From NCBI RefSeq assembly GCF_002368035.1, contig NZ_AP018222.1, forward strand, positions 4,519,534 to 4,583,533: a stretch of DNA of 64,000 nt, read 5' to 3'. This DNA is from Nostoc linckia NIES-25 (GTDB taxonomy: Bacteria; Cyanobacteriota; Cyanobacteriia; Cyanobacteriales; Nostocaceae). The notes below the pieces were generated by a model. The model was not told the origin of the DNA and made no database searches. It saw only the letters and a list, made by a program, of their open reading frames with translations. Shown in pieces: positions 1-8,242 of the stretch. Position numbers and translations under genes: made by a program. Positions within the stretch are counted from its first letter, which is position 1, and the number at the start of each line of letters is the position of its first letter.

Positions 1-240
1 ATTTTCCAGATCTGGATCGCGGGCTTCTAAAATTGCCGTTCTACCGCCTTCGTACAGATCGACACTGGTGACGCGATCGGCATCCAAATATTCTAGGAAG
101 CGACCATAGGTCATCCGGGTGTTGGCTGCATTTTTAGTCATATCCGCAGGCGCACCTGCGAAAGCTCCTTGCCAGAAGAAAAAGCCAATTACCAAAGCTG
201 GCAACGTCCAGAGAACCAGGACTTTCCAGGAGAATTTCAT
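1..240 (-). CDS. ftsH: FtsH-type ATP-dependent zinc metalloprotease, N-terminus only
   Basis: The gene starts at ATG 240 on the minus strand and runs off the left edge, so only about 80 residues are visible. The protein opens MKFSWKVLVLW, has one membrane segment (about residues 7-28, ending FFFWQGAFA), then the segment TRMTYGRFLEYLDADRVTSV followed by DLYEGGRTAI. This matches the N-terminus of cyanobacterial FtsH: a transmembrane anchor followed by the small lumenal/periplasmic domain. FtsH proteases are membrane AAA+ zinc proteases; in cyanobacteria some isoforms degrade damaged photosystem II D1 protein. Which isoform this is cannot be decided, because the AAA and HEXXH regions lie outside the window. 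Confidence 0.88.
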   Translation of the reverse strand, partial: MKFSWKVLVLWTLPALVIGFFFWQGAFAGAPADMTKNAANTRMTYGRFLEYLDADRVTSVDLYEGGRTAILEARDPDLEN

Positions 241-595
241 GTTAATTTGCCTCTAGTTGCCTATACAATCCATTAGCCTTAGCAACCGAATGGTCTATCA
301 CTCTGTCACTTTGAGCCGTTAAACGGATGTTCATAAATCCATTTGTTTAATTTGATTTCTTATATGCACAGCCATACAAGCCTTAGACCATTATGGCTAT
401 GCCAACAAGAATCTTAATTAAAGTTAACTTAATTTTAATACAATATTGCACTAGAAAAGAAACAGAAAAGGGATTGGGGACTAGGGACTAGGGACTGGTG
501 ACTGGGGACTAGGAAATAAATATATTAGAAATATTTTCTTAGTACCTAATACCCAATACCCAATACCCAATCCCCAGTCCCCAGTCCCCAGTCCC
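241..595. other. Intergenic region with heptamer repeats
   Basis: No gene is seen. Positions 241-470 are AT-rich and should hold the ftsH promoter. Positions 472-513 and 543-597 are GGGGACT/CCAGTCC-type heptamer tracts in opposite orientation, able to fold on each other, and the second abuts the stop codon of the next gene. Confidence 0.6.
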
Positions 596-597
596 CT
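472..597. repeat. STRR heptamer tracts, inverted pair
   Basis: Repeats of GGGACTA/GGGGACT (472-513) are followed by ACCCAAT and CCCCAGT heptamers (543-597). The two halves are roughly complementary, which would allow a long imperfect hairpin downstream of the minus-strand gene ending at 596. Heptamer STRRs of this kind are characteristic of Nostocales genomes. Confidence 0.85.
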
Positions 598-1087
598 ATT
601 TGACTTCTGTAATTTGTAGAGTGTAAGGAAGATATTTGCCTTTGTCGTAGGAACCAACCCAAATTTGGTAAGTTCCAGCCAGCCATTCACCTACAATGCC
701 GGCATTTTTACCATCAAAATCGTCATTGCACCAACTACCACCGGGCCCCTTCACAATCATGGTGGTGTCCTCAGGACTTTGGACTCGTAGCTTTAAGTAA
801 TCAAATTTACTGGTTAATACTAATGTATGGTCTGGTGTTTCATCAACAAATCCAGTACAAGGGCCAGTGGCTGTTTCAGTTCTGCCAGCTACTTGATTTC
901 CAGATATTGAGCCACCACTCATCCCGCGAACTGTCAATGGGTCTGGGGAAAACTGTGGCCCAATGGTGAGATCTCCAAATATCGTTGGCGCTTCTTGGGC
1001 ATCAGCTATGACATTAGCTGAAGTGATGAAGAGCGTAACTATCATTAACGATAATCTCATCCTTCTATTGAGCGCTTTTGTCGGCAT
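596..1087 (-). CDS. Secreted protein, possible pre-peptidase-type beta domain
   Basis: This is a 163-residue protein with an N-terminal signal peptide (basic MPTKALNRRMR, hydrophobic LSLMIVTLFITSANVIA, likely cleavage near ADA-QE). The mature part is beta-rich: a cysteine pair (C in GPCTGF and C in GSWCNDDF), the string LKLRVQSPEDTTMIVKGPGG, and a WLAGTYQIWVGSYDKG segment followed by YTLQIT. That pattern resembles bacterial pre-peptidase C-terminal-like (jelly-roll) domains found in exported proteins. No catalytic residues are evident, so it is likely a periplasmic or extracellular binding protein. The stop codon abuts a repeat tract. The specific function is unknown. Confidence 0.75.
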   Translation of the reverse strand: MPTKALNRRMRLSLMIVTLFITSANVIADAQEAPTIFGDLTIGPQFSPDPLTVRGMSGGSISGNQVAGRTETATGPCTGFVDETPDHTLVLTSKFDYLKLRVQSPEDTTMIVKGPGGSWCNDDFDGKNAGIVGEWLAGTYQIWVGSYDKGKYLPYTLQITEVK

Positions 1088-1169
1088 TGTAATTCGGTTT
1101 GCTTCTAAGTGCTTTTGAAGACACGATTTTTACATACCAAGTTCCCAATATGAGGATAATTGACTACAA

Positions 1170-1346
1170 AGGGGAATGGGGACTAAGGGAAAGGGCAAAG
1201 GGCAAGGGGCAAAGGGCAAGGGGCAAAGGGTAAAGGGTAAAGGGCAAAGGGCAAGGGGCAAAGGGCAAAGGGCAAGGGGCAAGGGGCAAAGGGCAAGGGG
1301 AAAAGAAAGATCCCTCCTTTTCCCTTTAACCTTTCCCCTTTTCCCT
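1170..1346. repeat. STRR tract (AAGGGCA / AGGGGCA heptamers)
   Basis: About 150 bases of near-perfect GGGCAAA/GGGCAAG heptamers, then a complementary pyrimidine tract (TCCCTTT, TTTCCCC), fill the space between gltX and the upstream secreted-protein gene. A 71-residue plus-strand frame through it is pure Lys/Gly/Gln repeat and is not a gene. The complementary arms could form a long hairpin downstream of gltX. Confidence 0.88.
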
Positions 1347-1362
1347 TGGCAAAGCCATCTCC

Positions 1363-2811
1363 CTACTCCCTCCTTTCAGTTATTGCTCTAGTTAAGCGGG
1401 GTCGATCTAAACCAATCTGATTGAGGAGTAACCAAGATTGGATGAGGTCGGGGCCGTGAACATCTCCAGTTAAAGCTGCTCTGAGCGATCGCATTACTAA
1501 GCCTTTTTTGACTTTTTGCTCTTTGACCGCTTGTTTAATAATGTCCTGAGCAGATTCTTCCGAGAGTTGTGGCTGATTTTGCAAAGCTGTGACAATCCCC
1601 TCTAGGACAGCAGCAGAACCTTCTTGCTTGAGTTGTGCATTCCCTTCGTCGCTAAATTCAACTGTGTCGCTGAAAAACACTTGACTCATAGCTACAGCAT
1701 CTACCAGTCGAGCCAAGCTTTGGCTAATTAAAGTTACTAGCTGTTCTAACCAGGGGCGGTTGCGTCCATCGTCAAATTTATACCCAGCTGCTTCCCAATA
1801 GGGTATGAGTAAATCTGTGAGTTTATCTACAGGCATATTGTGGATATACTGACTGTTCAACCAATCGAGCTTGTCCCAGTCAAATTTTGCACCTGCTTTA
1901 TTGACTCGCTCAAAGCCAAATTCCTTGGCTGCTGCTTCTAAAGTAAATATTTCTTGGGTTGAGTCTGGGGGTGACCAACCAAGTAATGTCATGTAATTCA
2001 CCAAGCCTTCAGCGGTAAAGCCCATTTTCTGAAAGTCAGAAATAGAAGTTACTCCATCCCGCTTGGAAAGCTTACGCCCTTCTTTGTTTAAAATCAGTGG
2101 CGCGTGGGCGAACTCTGGAATTTTTGCTTGGAAGGCTTCATACAGCAGAATTTGTTTAGCAGTGTTGGCGATGTGGTCTTCTCCGCGAATGACGTGGGTG
2201 ATTTGCATATCGATGTCATCCACTACAACTACAAAGTTGTATAAAGGTTGACCGCTACCCTCTTCTGAAGCGCGGGCGATAACCATATCGCCACCTAAAT
2301 CGCTACCTCGCCAAGACATTTTTCCCCTGACTAAATCGTTCCAAAGAATTTCGCGATCGTCTTCGATTTTGAAGCGAATGACAAAAGAACGACCTTCTGC
2401 TTCAAAAGCGGCGCGTTGTTCTGGAGTGAGGTTCCGGTGACGGTTGTCATAGCGGGGAGCTTCCCCTCTGGCTTTTTGGGCTTCTCGCAAAGCCTCTAGT
2501 TCTTCGGGGGTGGTGTAGCAGCGATAGGCGAACCCTCGATCTAGCAGTTGTTGTACTGCTTGTTTATAAAGATCCAAGCGTTGGGATTGAAAAAATGGGC
2601 CTTCGTCCCAGTTCAGCCCTAGCCAACGCAGTCCTTGAAGGATATTTTCAGTGTATTCGGGACGCGATCGCTCTAGGTCTGTGTCTTCTATTCTTAGAAT
2701 GAACTTCCCGCCGTGGTGGCGGGCAAATAACCAGTTAAATACACCCGTTCTCGCTGTACCAATATGCAAACTTCCAGTAGGACTGGGCGCAAGACGTACT
2801 CTGACAGTCAC
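1363..2811 (-). CDS. gltX: Glutamyl-tRNA synthetase
   Basis: This 482-residue class I aminoacyl-tRNA synthetase charges tRNA with glutamate. The HIGH-type motif is in PSPTGSLHIGTAR (residues 9-21) and the KMSKS-type motif is KLSKRDG (about residue 248); IRGEDHI, typical of the GluRS catalytic domain, lies between them. Length is normal for bacterial GluRS. In cyanobacteria the enzyme is usually non-discriminating and also charges tRNA-Gln for the amidotransferase route (family knowledge, not shown here). ATG 2811 starts directly at the conserved MTVRVRLAPS. The last codons and stop (ERRE, TAG at 1363-1365) lie in a CTCCCTACTCCC-type repeat, so a repeat may have rewritten the extreme C-terminus. 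Confidence 0.97.
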   Translation of the reverse strand: MTVRVRLAPSPTGSLHIGTARTGVFNWLFARHHGGKFILRIEDTDLERSRPEYTENILQGLRWLGLNWDEGPFFQSQRLDLYKQAVQQLLDRGFAYRCYTTPEELEALREAQKARGEAPRYDNRHRNLTPEQRAAFEAEGRSFVIRFKIEDDREILWNDLVRGKMSWRGSDLGGDMVIARASEEGSGQPLYNFVVVVDDIDMQITHVIRGEDHIANTAKQILLYEAFQAKIPEFAHAPLILNKEGRKLSKRDGVTSISDFQKMGFTAEGLVNYMTLLGWSPPDSTQEIFTLEAAAKEFGFERVNKAGAKFDWDKLDWLNSQYIHNMPVDKLTDLLIPYWEAAGYKFDDGRNRPWLEQLVTLISQSLARLVDAVAMSQVFFSDTVEFSDEGNAQLKQEGSAAVLEGIVTALQNQPQLSEESAQDIIKQAVKEQKVKKGLVMRSLRAALTGDVHGPDLIQSWLLLNQIGLDRPRLTRAITERRE

Positions 2812-2986
2812 AGTTAATTCTCTCTTTTACAAAGCATGAATAAATGTACCTTATATTTAAACTCTAAGCCCTGAGTCCATAAAGATACGATTTCTTAGGT
2901 CTGTACTGAGTCTAGGAGTATCAAGTAACTGAGTTACATTGTTCTGATACTTCAGAACTCAACATTCACTATTTATGATTTTAGAA

Positions 2987-3060
2987 CGGGACTGACGGGG
3001 CTCGAACCCGCAACTTCCGCCGTGACAGGGCGGTGCTCTAACCAATTGAACTACAGTCCC
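2987..3060 (-). tRNA. tRNA-Asp (GTC anticodon)
   Basis: Read on the minus strand, the acceptor stem GGGACTG pairs with CAGTCCC, with G as discriminator base (expected for tRNA-Asp). The anticodon arm is CCGCCCTGTCACGGCGG with anticodon GTC, and the T-arm contains GGTTCGAGCCC. The length is 74 nt and the 3' CCA is not encoded. It lies 175 bp upstream of gltX on the same strand. Confidence 0.97.
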
Positions 3061-3171
3061 TTAATTTTCAACTTTCCTATTGTCACTATTTTTTTTCTAT
3101 TTGTCAAGTGTTTTCGGGTTGGAAATTAAAAATTTTTTGTGAGCATTGGGCAAAACCCTTCGGGTAGGGAA

Positions 3172-3240
3172 AAGGGGGGATCTTTCCTTTCCCCTTTGCC
3201 CCTTGCCCTTTACCCTTTAACCTTTTCCCCTACCTGCCAT
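3172..3240. repeat. STRR tract downstream of kinase gene
   Basis: AAAAGGGGGGATC is followed by CCCCTTTGCCCCTTGCCCTTTACCCTTT heptamer-like units (written here as units TGCCCCT, TGCCCTT, TACCCTT). It lies between the kinase stop codon and the tRNA and is the same family as the tract at 1170-1346. Confidence 0.75.
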
Positions 3241-3251
3241 ACCTCCCCAGT

Positions 3252-4778
3252 CTAAATAGAGCCTGATAATACAACCTGGGGCTTTGATTCTAAGTGCTGC
3301 AATATCCGTGATTGCATTTGTTTATACTGATGCTTTAATAGCTGTTTACTCAGGTGGGGTTGAGAAGTGGGCGGTAGGTTCTGACTCTGTTCCACCCAAT
3401 TTTTTAACATTTGGCGCTGAGTTGGGTCAATGCGACTGCTGAGAACATTAGCACAGGAATGTGGTGCTTCCAGAGTAAAAAAAATCAACGGGTAGCGTTC
3501 ATTTTTAGCTAGGAAACTCACCAGATTAAGATTTTGGGGATTTTGCATATCTAGGTAGCAAGGTAGCCACTTAGGGGCTAGTTCCCGATGATAAAGTACA
3601 GTCACCCATAACAGCATTGGGTGGGGGGATGTGATGAAAATAAATTGATTGTATCGCGTAGAAAGAGCATAGTTTTTGATTTCTTGTTGAGGCAACATTA
3701 ACCACAGTGCTGCTACATATTTTTGTCCGGTATCTATAAGCTGGGAAAAAACAATTTCTTGAATTGGTTTGTTCTGAGGCCAGGAAAGTTGGCGACAGGT
3801 TTGTTCTAATGGGATTGTTAAGCCAGAATCTAAAGGACGGCTAAGGATAGATCTAGAGGCCAAAGTTGTAGGTAAAGTAGGGCAAGAATATTGTTCTATG
3901 CTGTTGAGGACTTGCAAAATTTGAGCAATATTTTGTGGGCGATCGCTTGCTTTTTTAGCAAGGCAAGCCACGATCAAATTATTGAGTTTTTGAGGTAATT
4001 TTAAATTAGGTTTTACATCTGCGATCGCCTTTGGGGCTTCAAAGTGATGTGCTTTATACCAAGCACCGAAAAAATCAGTTTCTGGTTCCCAAGGTTTTTT
4101 GCCTGTGAGCATCTCAAACATCATTACACCCAGGCTATAAATATCTGAGCGACCATCTAATTTTTCCCCATCTAGTTGTTCTGGAGAACAATAAGGCAAA
4201 GTTCCATTAAAACCTGTACTTGTACTAGCTGTTGATGCATAATTTAAAAATTTAGCAATACCAAAGTCTAAAATCTTAACTAAATGACCCAATATTGGAT
4301 CGGGAATAACTAATATATTTGCAGGTTTGATATCTCTATGAACTAACGGACAAATTTTGCCGTCAATATTAATACCTTGATGGGCACACTGTAAACCCAA
4401 ACAAATTTGTCGGGTGATGGTTAAAAACATCGGTAGGGATAGAGGAATTAAATCTTTTAAGCTCTTCCCAAACAGATATTCCATGACGTAGTATGGTTTT
4501 CCTTTTTCACTAACGCCATAATCATACGCCCGCACGATATGTACGCTTTTTTGACTCAAAGCTGCACTCATTAAAGCTTCACGAGCAAAGTCTTGTTGCA
4601 TTTTGCTATCGACAACAGTCTGAGTCAAAAATTTGATGGCAACTGGTGTTCCCCCTAGTAAAATATCATTTGCTAAAAAAACTTCCCCCATACCACCGCT
4701 GCCAATTAATTGTTTGAGTTGATAACGATTGGCAAGCAAGCCCGTACTACTTGTAGATGCAAATGGGCTTTGATTCAC
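3252..4778 (-). CDS. Ser/Thr protein kinase with novel C-terminal domain (1)
   Basis: This 508-residue Hanks-type kinase has a glycine loop GSGGMG (26-31), catalytic Lys in VAIKF (K49), HRDIKPAN (147-154) and DFG (171-173), followed by GTLPYCSPEQLDG and DIYSLGVMMFEMLTGKKPW. All catalytic residues are present, so it should be active. After the kinase fold (about residue 290) comes a roughly 200-residue extension that begins WPQNKPIQEIVF and includes PMLLWVTVLYHRE and PLIFFTLEAPHSC; no membrane segment is obvious. The extension is shared with the adjacent kinase at 4880-6508, which points to tandem duplication. Substrate unknown; probably a cytosolic signalling protein. Confidence 0.93.
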   Translation of the reverse strand: MNQSPFASTSSTGLLANRYQLKQLIGSGGMGEVFLANDILLGGTPVAIKFLTQTVVDSKMQQDFAREALMSAALSQKSVHIVRAYDYGVSEKGKPYYVMEYLFGKSLKDLIPLSLPMFLTITRQICLGLQCAHQGINIDGKICPLVHRDIKPANILVIPDPILGHLVKILDFGIAKFLNYASTASTSTGFNGTLPYCSPEQLDGEKLDGRSDIYSLGVMMFEMLTGKKPWEPETDFFGAWYKAHHFEAPKAIADVKPNLKLPQKLNNLIVACLAKKASDRPQNIAQILQVLNSIEQYSCPTLPTTLASRSILSRPLDSGLTIPLEQTCRQLSWPQNKPIQEIVFSQLIDTGQKYVAALWLMLPQQEIKNYALSTRYNQFIFITSPHPMLLWVTVLYHRELAPKWLPCYLDMQNPQNLNLVSFLAKNERYPLIFFTLEAPHSCANVLSSRIDPTQRQMLKNWVEQSQNLPPTSQPHLSKQLLKHQYKQMQSRILQHLESKPQVVLSGSI

Positions 4779-4879
4779 TTTAATAACCTCTGCTCCTTAG
4801 TCTATTTACAGTTCCTAATACCAAAATAGAAATATTGTTAGCTAATGGGGAGAAGATTTTTGATTTTGATAGTGACATT

Positions 4880-6508
4880 TTAACGACTCGATAAAAATTT
4901 AAAAATAATCTCCCAAAATTTAGCTAATCTATTTTTTAAATTTTCTTTTTCAGTTTTTTGTTCTGCAACTAATTTGCGTAAAATGTCGAATTTTAGCTTT
5001 TCATATTCTATCTTTAAAATATTTTTTGCTTCCTGAGGTAAGATTGATTCATTGAATTGCTGATTCGTACTTAACGAATCCATAAGTTGCTGACGTTGGT
5101 TAGCTGTGAGACTTAAGGTTGTTACATGGGAGCAACGATTGGGATCTTCTAAAGGAAAAAATAATAGATGATAATAACCTACTTCGGCTAAACTACGTGC
5201 TATATTCTGTCCTTTATTATCTTTCAAATCTAAAAAATAAGGTAGCCATTTCGTAAGTGAAGGTTCGGCATCGTACAGCACTGTTACCCATAACAACATT
5301 GGGTATACATTCATTTTAGTAATAAATTCTGTGCTATGTACTTTATCCAAAAATTTTACAATCTCTTTTTTTGGCAACATCGCCCAAAAGGTTGGTATTG
5401 GTCTTTGAGGAGTATGTAATAAATGCGGAAATCCAATTGGTGCAACTGGTTTATTTTTAGGCCAATTTTTCTGCAAACACTCTTTTTCTGATAATAATGT
5501 TGCGGGGACTAGTTGCATGTCTGATGAGATTTCAACATTATTTCTAGGAGTATAACTAGTATCCTCCAGCTGACTATTTACTTTTGCTAATTCGTCTAAA
5601 ATTTGGTTGATATTTTGGGGGCGATCGCTTACTTCTTTTGCTAGACAACTCATTAATATTTTTTGTAATCCCTGGGGTATTTTTACTTGGGGATTTACTT
5701 CTTCAAATGTAGGTGGCATTTGAAAACGATGTGCTTGATACCAACTACCAAAGGAGTTACTTTTTGTCTGAAATGGATGTTTACCTGTCAACATTTCAAA
5801 CATTAATACTCCCAAACTGTAAATATCAGAGCGTACATCCAACAGTTTGCGTCCTTCCATGTGTTCTGGAGAACAATAAGGCAAACTGCCAATAAAAGAA
5901 TCTGTCAGGGTCATCCCACTTCGCTCTGTTAAAAACTTGGCAATACCAAAATCGAGAATTTTGACAATTTCTCCGTGTTTACTATCTTGAGTCAGAAATA
6001 TGTTTTCTGGTTTGATATCTCTGTGAACAATGGGATAAATTTCTCCTTTGAGACTAATACCTTGGTGGGCACATTGTAAACCCAAACAAATTTCAATAGA
6101 GAGATCTAAAAACTGCGATATTGTTAAAGGCTTAACTTTGAGAATTTGTTTGAGATTTTTACCCTGGAGATATTCCATTACATAAAAGGGAATTTTATCC
6201 TCGGTGACACCGTAACTTAAAATCCGAACAATATGTTTACTTTTACGACCCAATTGAGCGCCAATAAAAATCTCTCTGGCAAAGCGTTGAGACATGTGCT
6301 GGTTGGATAGACTAAGTGATAGAATTTTGATGGCGATCGCCATCCCACCTTTAGCAGTATCTTCTGCTAGGTAAACTCTACCCATCCCTCCTTTCCCAAT
6401 CAGATCTCTGATTAAATACCGATTATTTAAAAGTTGTCCAATATAATTGTCTAATTCTACTTTTTGCCCTACCATATTCTCAACTTTGTTTTGTGCCATA
6501 AAAATCAA
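4880..6508 (-). CDS. Ser/Thr protein kinase with novel C-terminal domain (2)
   Basis: This 542-residue paralogue of the downstream kinase is on the same strand, 101 bp away. The kinase motifs are intact: GKGGMG (38-43), AIAIK (K61), HRDIKPEN (162-169), DFG (186-188), then SLPYCSPEHMEG and DIYSLGVLMFEMLTG. The C-terminal extension again has a WPKNKPVAPIGF opening, PMLLWVTVLYDAE, KWLPYFLDL, and LLFFPLEDPNRC. A basic/charged tail (KTEKENLKNRLAKFWEIIF) follows. Start could also be the internal Met at residue 4 (MAQNK). The pair may be co-transcribed. Confidence 0.92.
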   Translation of the reverse strand: MIFMAQNKVENMVGQKVELDNYIGQLLNNRYLIRDLIGKGGMGRVYLAEDTAKGGMAIAIKILSLSLSNQHMSQRFAREIFIGAQLGRKSKHIVRILSYGVTEDKIPFYVMEYLQGKNLKQILKVKPLTISQFLDLSIEICLGLQCAHQGISLKGEIYPIVHRDIKPENIFLTQDSKHGEIVKILDFGIAKFLTERSGMTLTDSFIGSLPYCSPEHMEGRKLLDVRSDIYSLGVLMFEMLTGKHPFQTKSNSFGSWYQAHRFQMPPTFEEVNPQVKIPQGLQKILMSCLAKEVSDRPQNINQILDELAKVNSQLEDTSYTPRNNVEISSDMQLVPATLLSEKECLQKNWPKNKPVAPIGFPHLLHTPQRPIPTFWAMLPKKEIVKFLDKVHSTEFITKMNVYPMLLWVTVLYDAEPSLTKWLPYFLDLKDNKGQNIARSLAEVGYYHLLFFPLEDPNRCSHVTTLSLTANQRQQLMDSLSTNQQFNESILPQEAKNILKIEYEKLKFDILRKLVAEQKTEKENLKNRLAKFWEIIFKFLSSR

Positions 6509-6892
6509 TTATGAAAAATATTGTTGGCAAAATACTTGAATAAGTTTAGTCAATTATTAGTTCTTATTCTTAAAAACAAATTCAGGCTTTTTACAGTAAT
6601 TGAACGATACAATTTAATAAATAACTCCAAAAAAATTTATTTTCTTAAGCATCGATCGCCTCTCTGCAAAAGCTCTTATACATTGTGTAGCATATTTATT
6701 AAGGAATACGGTTGAGAAATTCCACTGAAAGTCCGATTAGAGTAGATAAATTTAGCTTCTAGGTTCCGTGAATACACAGTAACAATCAGAAAAACTAAAT
6801 ATAGTAATCTTATTTAATTTGTGAAAATTTACATATTCAGATAGCCGACTTCTTAAAGAAGTCGGCTATCTAATTTTTCAAACTGTGTACCG
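6509..6892. other. Intergenic region, kinase promoter side
   Basis: This AT-rich spacer has no convincing ORF. It should contain the promoter of the kinase pair, and at its right end the 6839-6871 hairpin that follows the 6893-8077 gene. Confidence 0.5.
6839..6871. terminator. Strong perfect hairpin, likely terminator
   Basis: A 16-bp perfect inverted repeat (left arm AGATAGCCGACTTCTT) lies 21 bp past the stop codon of the minus-strand gene ending at 6893. The plus-strand 3' side is followed by AATTTTTC, while the minus-strand side has only a weak T run, so it may act mainly as an RNA-stabilising or bidirectional element. Confidence 0.6.
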
Positions 6893-8077
6893 TTAACGAT
6901 TAAAATTCGGCAGTAAGCGGCGTAGTAATCTCATTAACGGTGTTTCAATTTTGATTTTAAAAGCTAGGATTTTGGTGCGTTGCAGAGAGTTAAAATTGTT
7001 ATCGCTGATGAGAATTAATGAGCGCTGTCCATCAGGTAACTTAGGGCCAAGAGTTAGACCTTCAATGTTGTCTAAGAGTACATCTAGAGTTCTTAAATCT
7101 AACAATAGCTTTTTCTGAACAGGTTTAATATTCTTGGAATCAACTGCTAAAAGACTATCAATATTGTGAATATCATCGGCTCCTTCTAAAGAAAATTGAA
7201 ATAGAGAAACAGCAAATCCTAAACCTGTAAAAGACCGTTCTAAACTTAAAAAGTGCCCTCCATCGTCGAGAGCAAATATATCGGGTAATCCACTAGCGAA
7301 CTTACCCGTCAAATTCAAAAACTGTGCTACTGGTTGAGTTGGGTAAAGAAATTCCTGTTCTGGCTGGTTGTTGAACAAGCTATATTGCAAAATCCGACAA
7401 GGACTGCCGATTTTAGGTTGCGCTGCCGAACCATCTTGAATTAAAGCATTTTCTGTAGCTGTAAATAGATATTTTTCATCGGGTGTAATAGTCAAGCTTT
7501 CAAAAGCTAAATTGTTACGGATACCTTGTTTACCTTTTTTATCTGGCAAAAACTTATTTGGTATGGGAAGCGATCTAATTTCTTTACCAGAAGATAGTGA
7601 GAATTCTTTAATAAAAGGATTAATTAATTTGCCAACATCGCCTTCTGAAGAAATAAATACAGTACCTTTATTAGTTAAAGCAATACCTTCTGTATCAGTT
7701 TGGCTAGGAGGAAATTTTTCACCGCTTTCATTTAGTAAGGTGGTAACATTAACAACGGTAACTGCATTTTTTTGTAGGGAACCCTTGCTTAAATCGATTT
7801 TCAAAGTGTAGAAACGAGTATTACCTTTTTGTCCGCGGTCATCAGAAATCGCGTAATAAAGGTTATTCTTGGCATCATAAGTAATTCCAGATAAACCTCC
7901 AACTTCGGTTTTTTGGAAGATTAAATTTTTCGGTAAAGTAACTTCTCCGATAAATTTTATGCTACTGATTTCACTAGCTCTTGATGGGAAATTTGTGAAT
8001 AAGAGGCTGATAATTAGAATCGGTATGAAAAAGTAAATAATTCGTGGGAATAGGAAGATTTTTTGAATTAACCGCAT
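6893..8077 (-). CDS. Exported esterase-like phytase-family protein
   Basis: This 394-residue protein has an N-terminal hydrophobic segment (about residues 10-30, IIYFFIPILIISLLF) and a likely signal cleavage near SRASE. The body has the pattern of the 'esterase-like activity of phytase' family: GGLSGITYDAKNNLYYAISD, TDTEGIALTNKGTVFISSEG, NLAFESLTITPDEKYLFTATENAL, and NIEGLTLGPKLPDG near the C-terminus with ILISDNNF. These suggest a beta-propeller fold. It is probably periplasmic. Substrate is not known, and the family name does not prove phytase activity. It stands alone on the minus strand, with a hairpin just downstream. Confidence 0.85.
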   Translation of the reverse strand: MRLIQKIFLFPRIIYFFIPILIISLLFTNFPSRASEISSIKFIGEVTLPKNLIFQKTEVGGLSGITYDAKNNLYYAISDDRGQKGNTRFYTLKIDLSKGSLQKNAVTVVNVTTLLNESGEKFPPSQTDTEGIALTNKGTVFISSEGDVGKLINPFIKEFSLSSGKEIRSLPIPNKFLPDKKGKQGIRNNLAFESLTITPDEKYLFTATENALIQDGSAAQPKIGSPCRILQYSLFNNQPEQEFLYPTQPVAQFLNLTGKFASGLPDIFALDDGGHFLSLERSFTGLGFAVSLFQFSLEGADDIHNIDSLLAVDSKNIKPVQKKLLLDLRTLDVLLDNIEGLTLGPKLPDGQRSLILISDNNFNSLQRTKILAFKIKIETPLMRLLRRLLPNFNR

Positions 8078-8242
8078 GGAAAGCTATTGCTAAAAAGTGA
8101 CTGGGGATTAGGAATTGGGGACTGGGTAATTATACCAATTCTCTAAAATCCGGCAACACATTCAAAATTCTCTAAATGTTATGGGAATTGTTATTAGAAA
8201 TTCTTTCCCCACTCCCCACTCCTCATTAGGATTTAGCACTAA

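Noticed and set aside
1176..1391. 71-residue plus-strand ORF of Lys/Gly/Gln repeats
   Set aside because: Pure translation of the STRR tract, overlapping the end of gltX.
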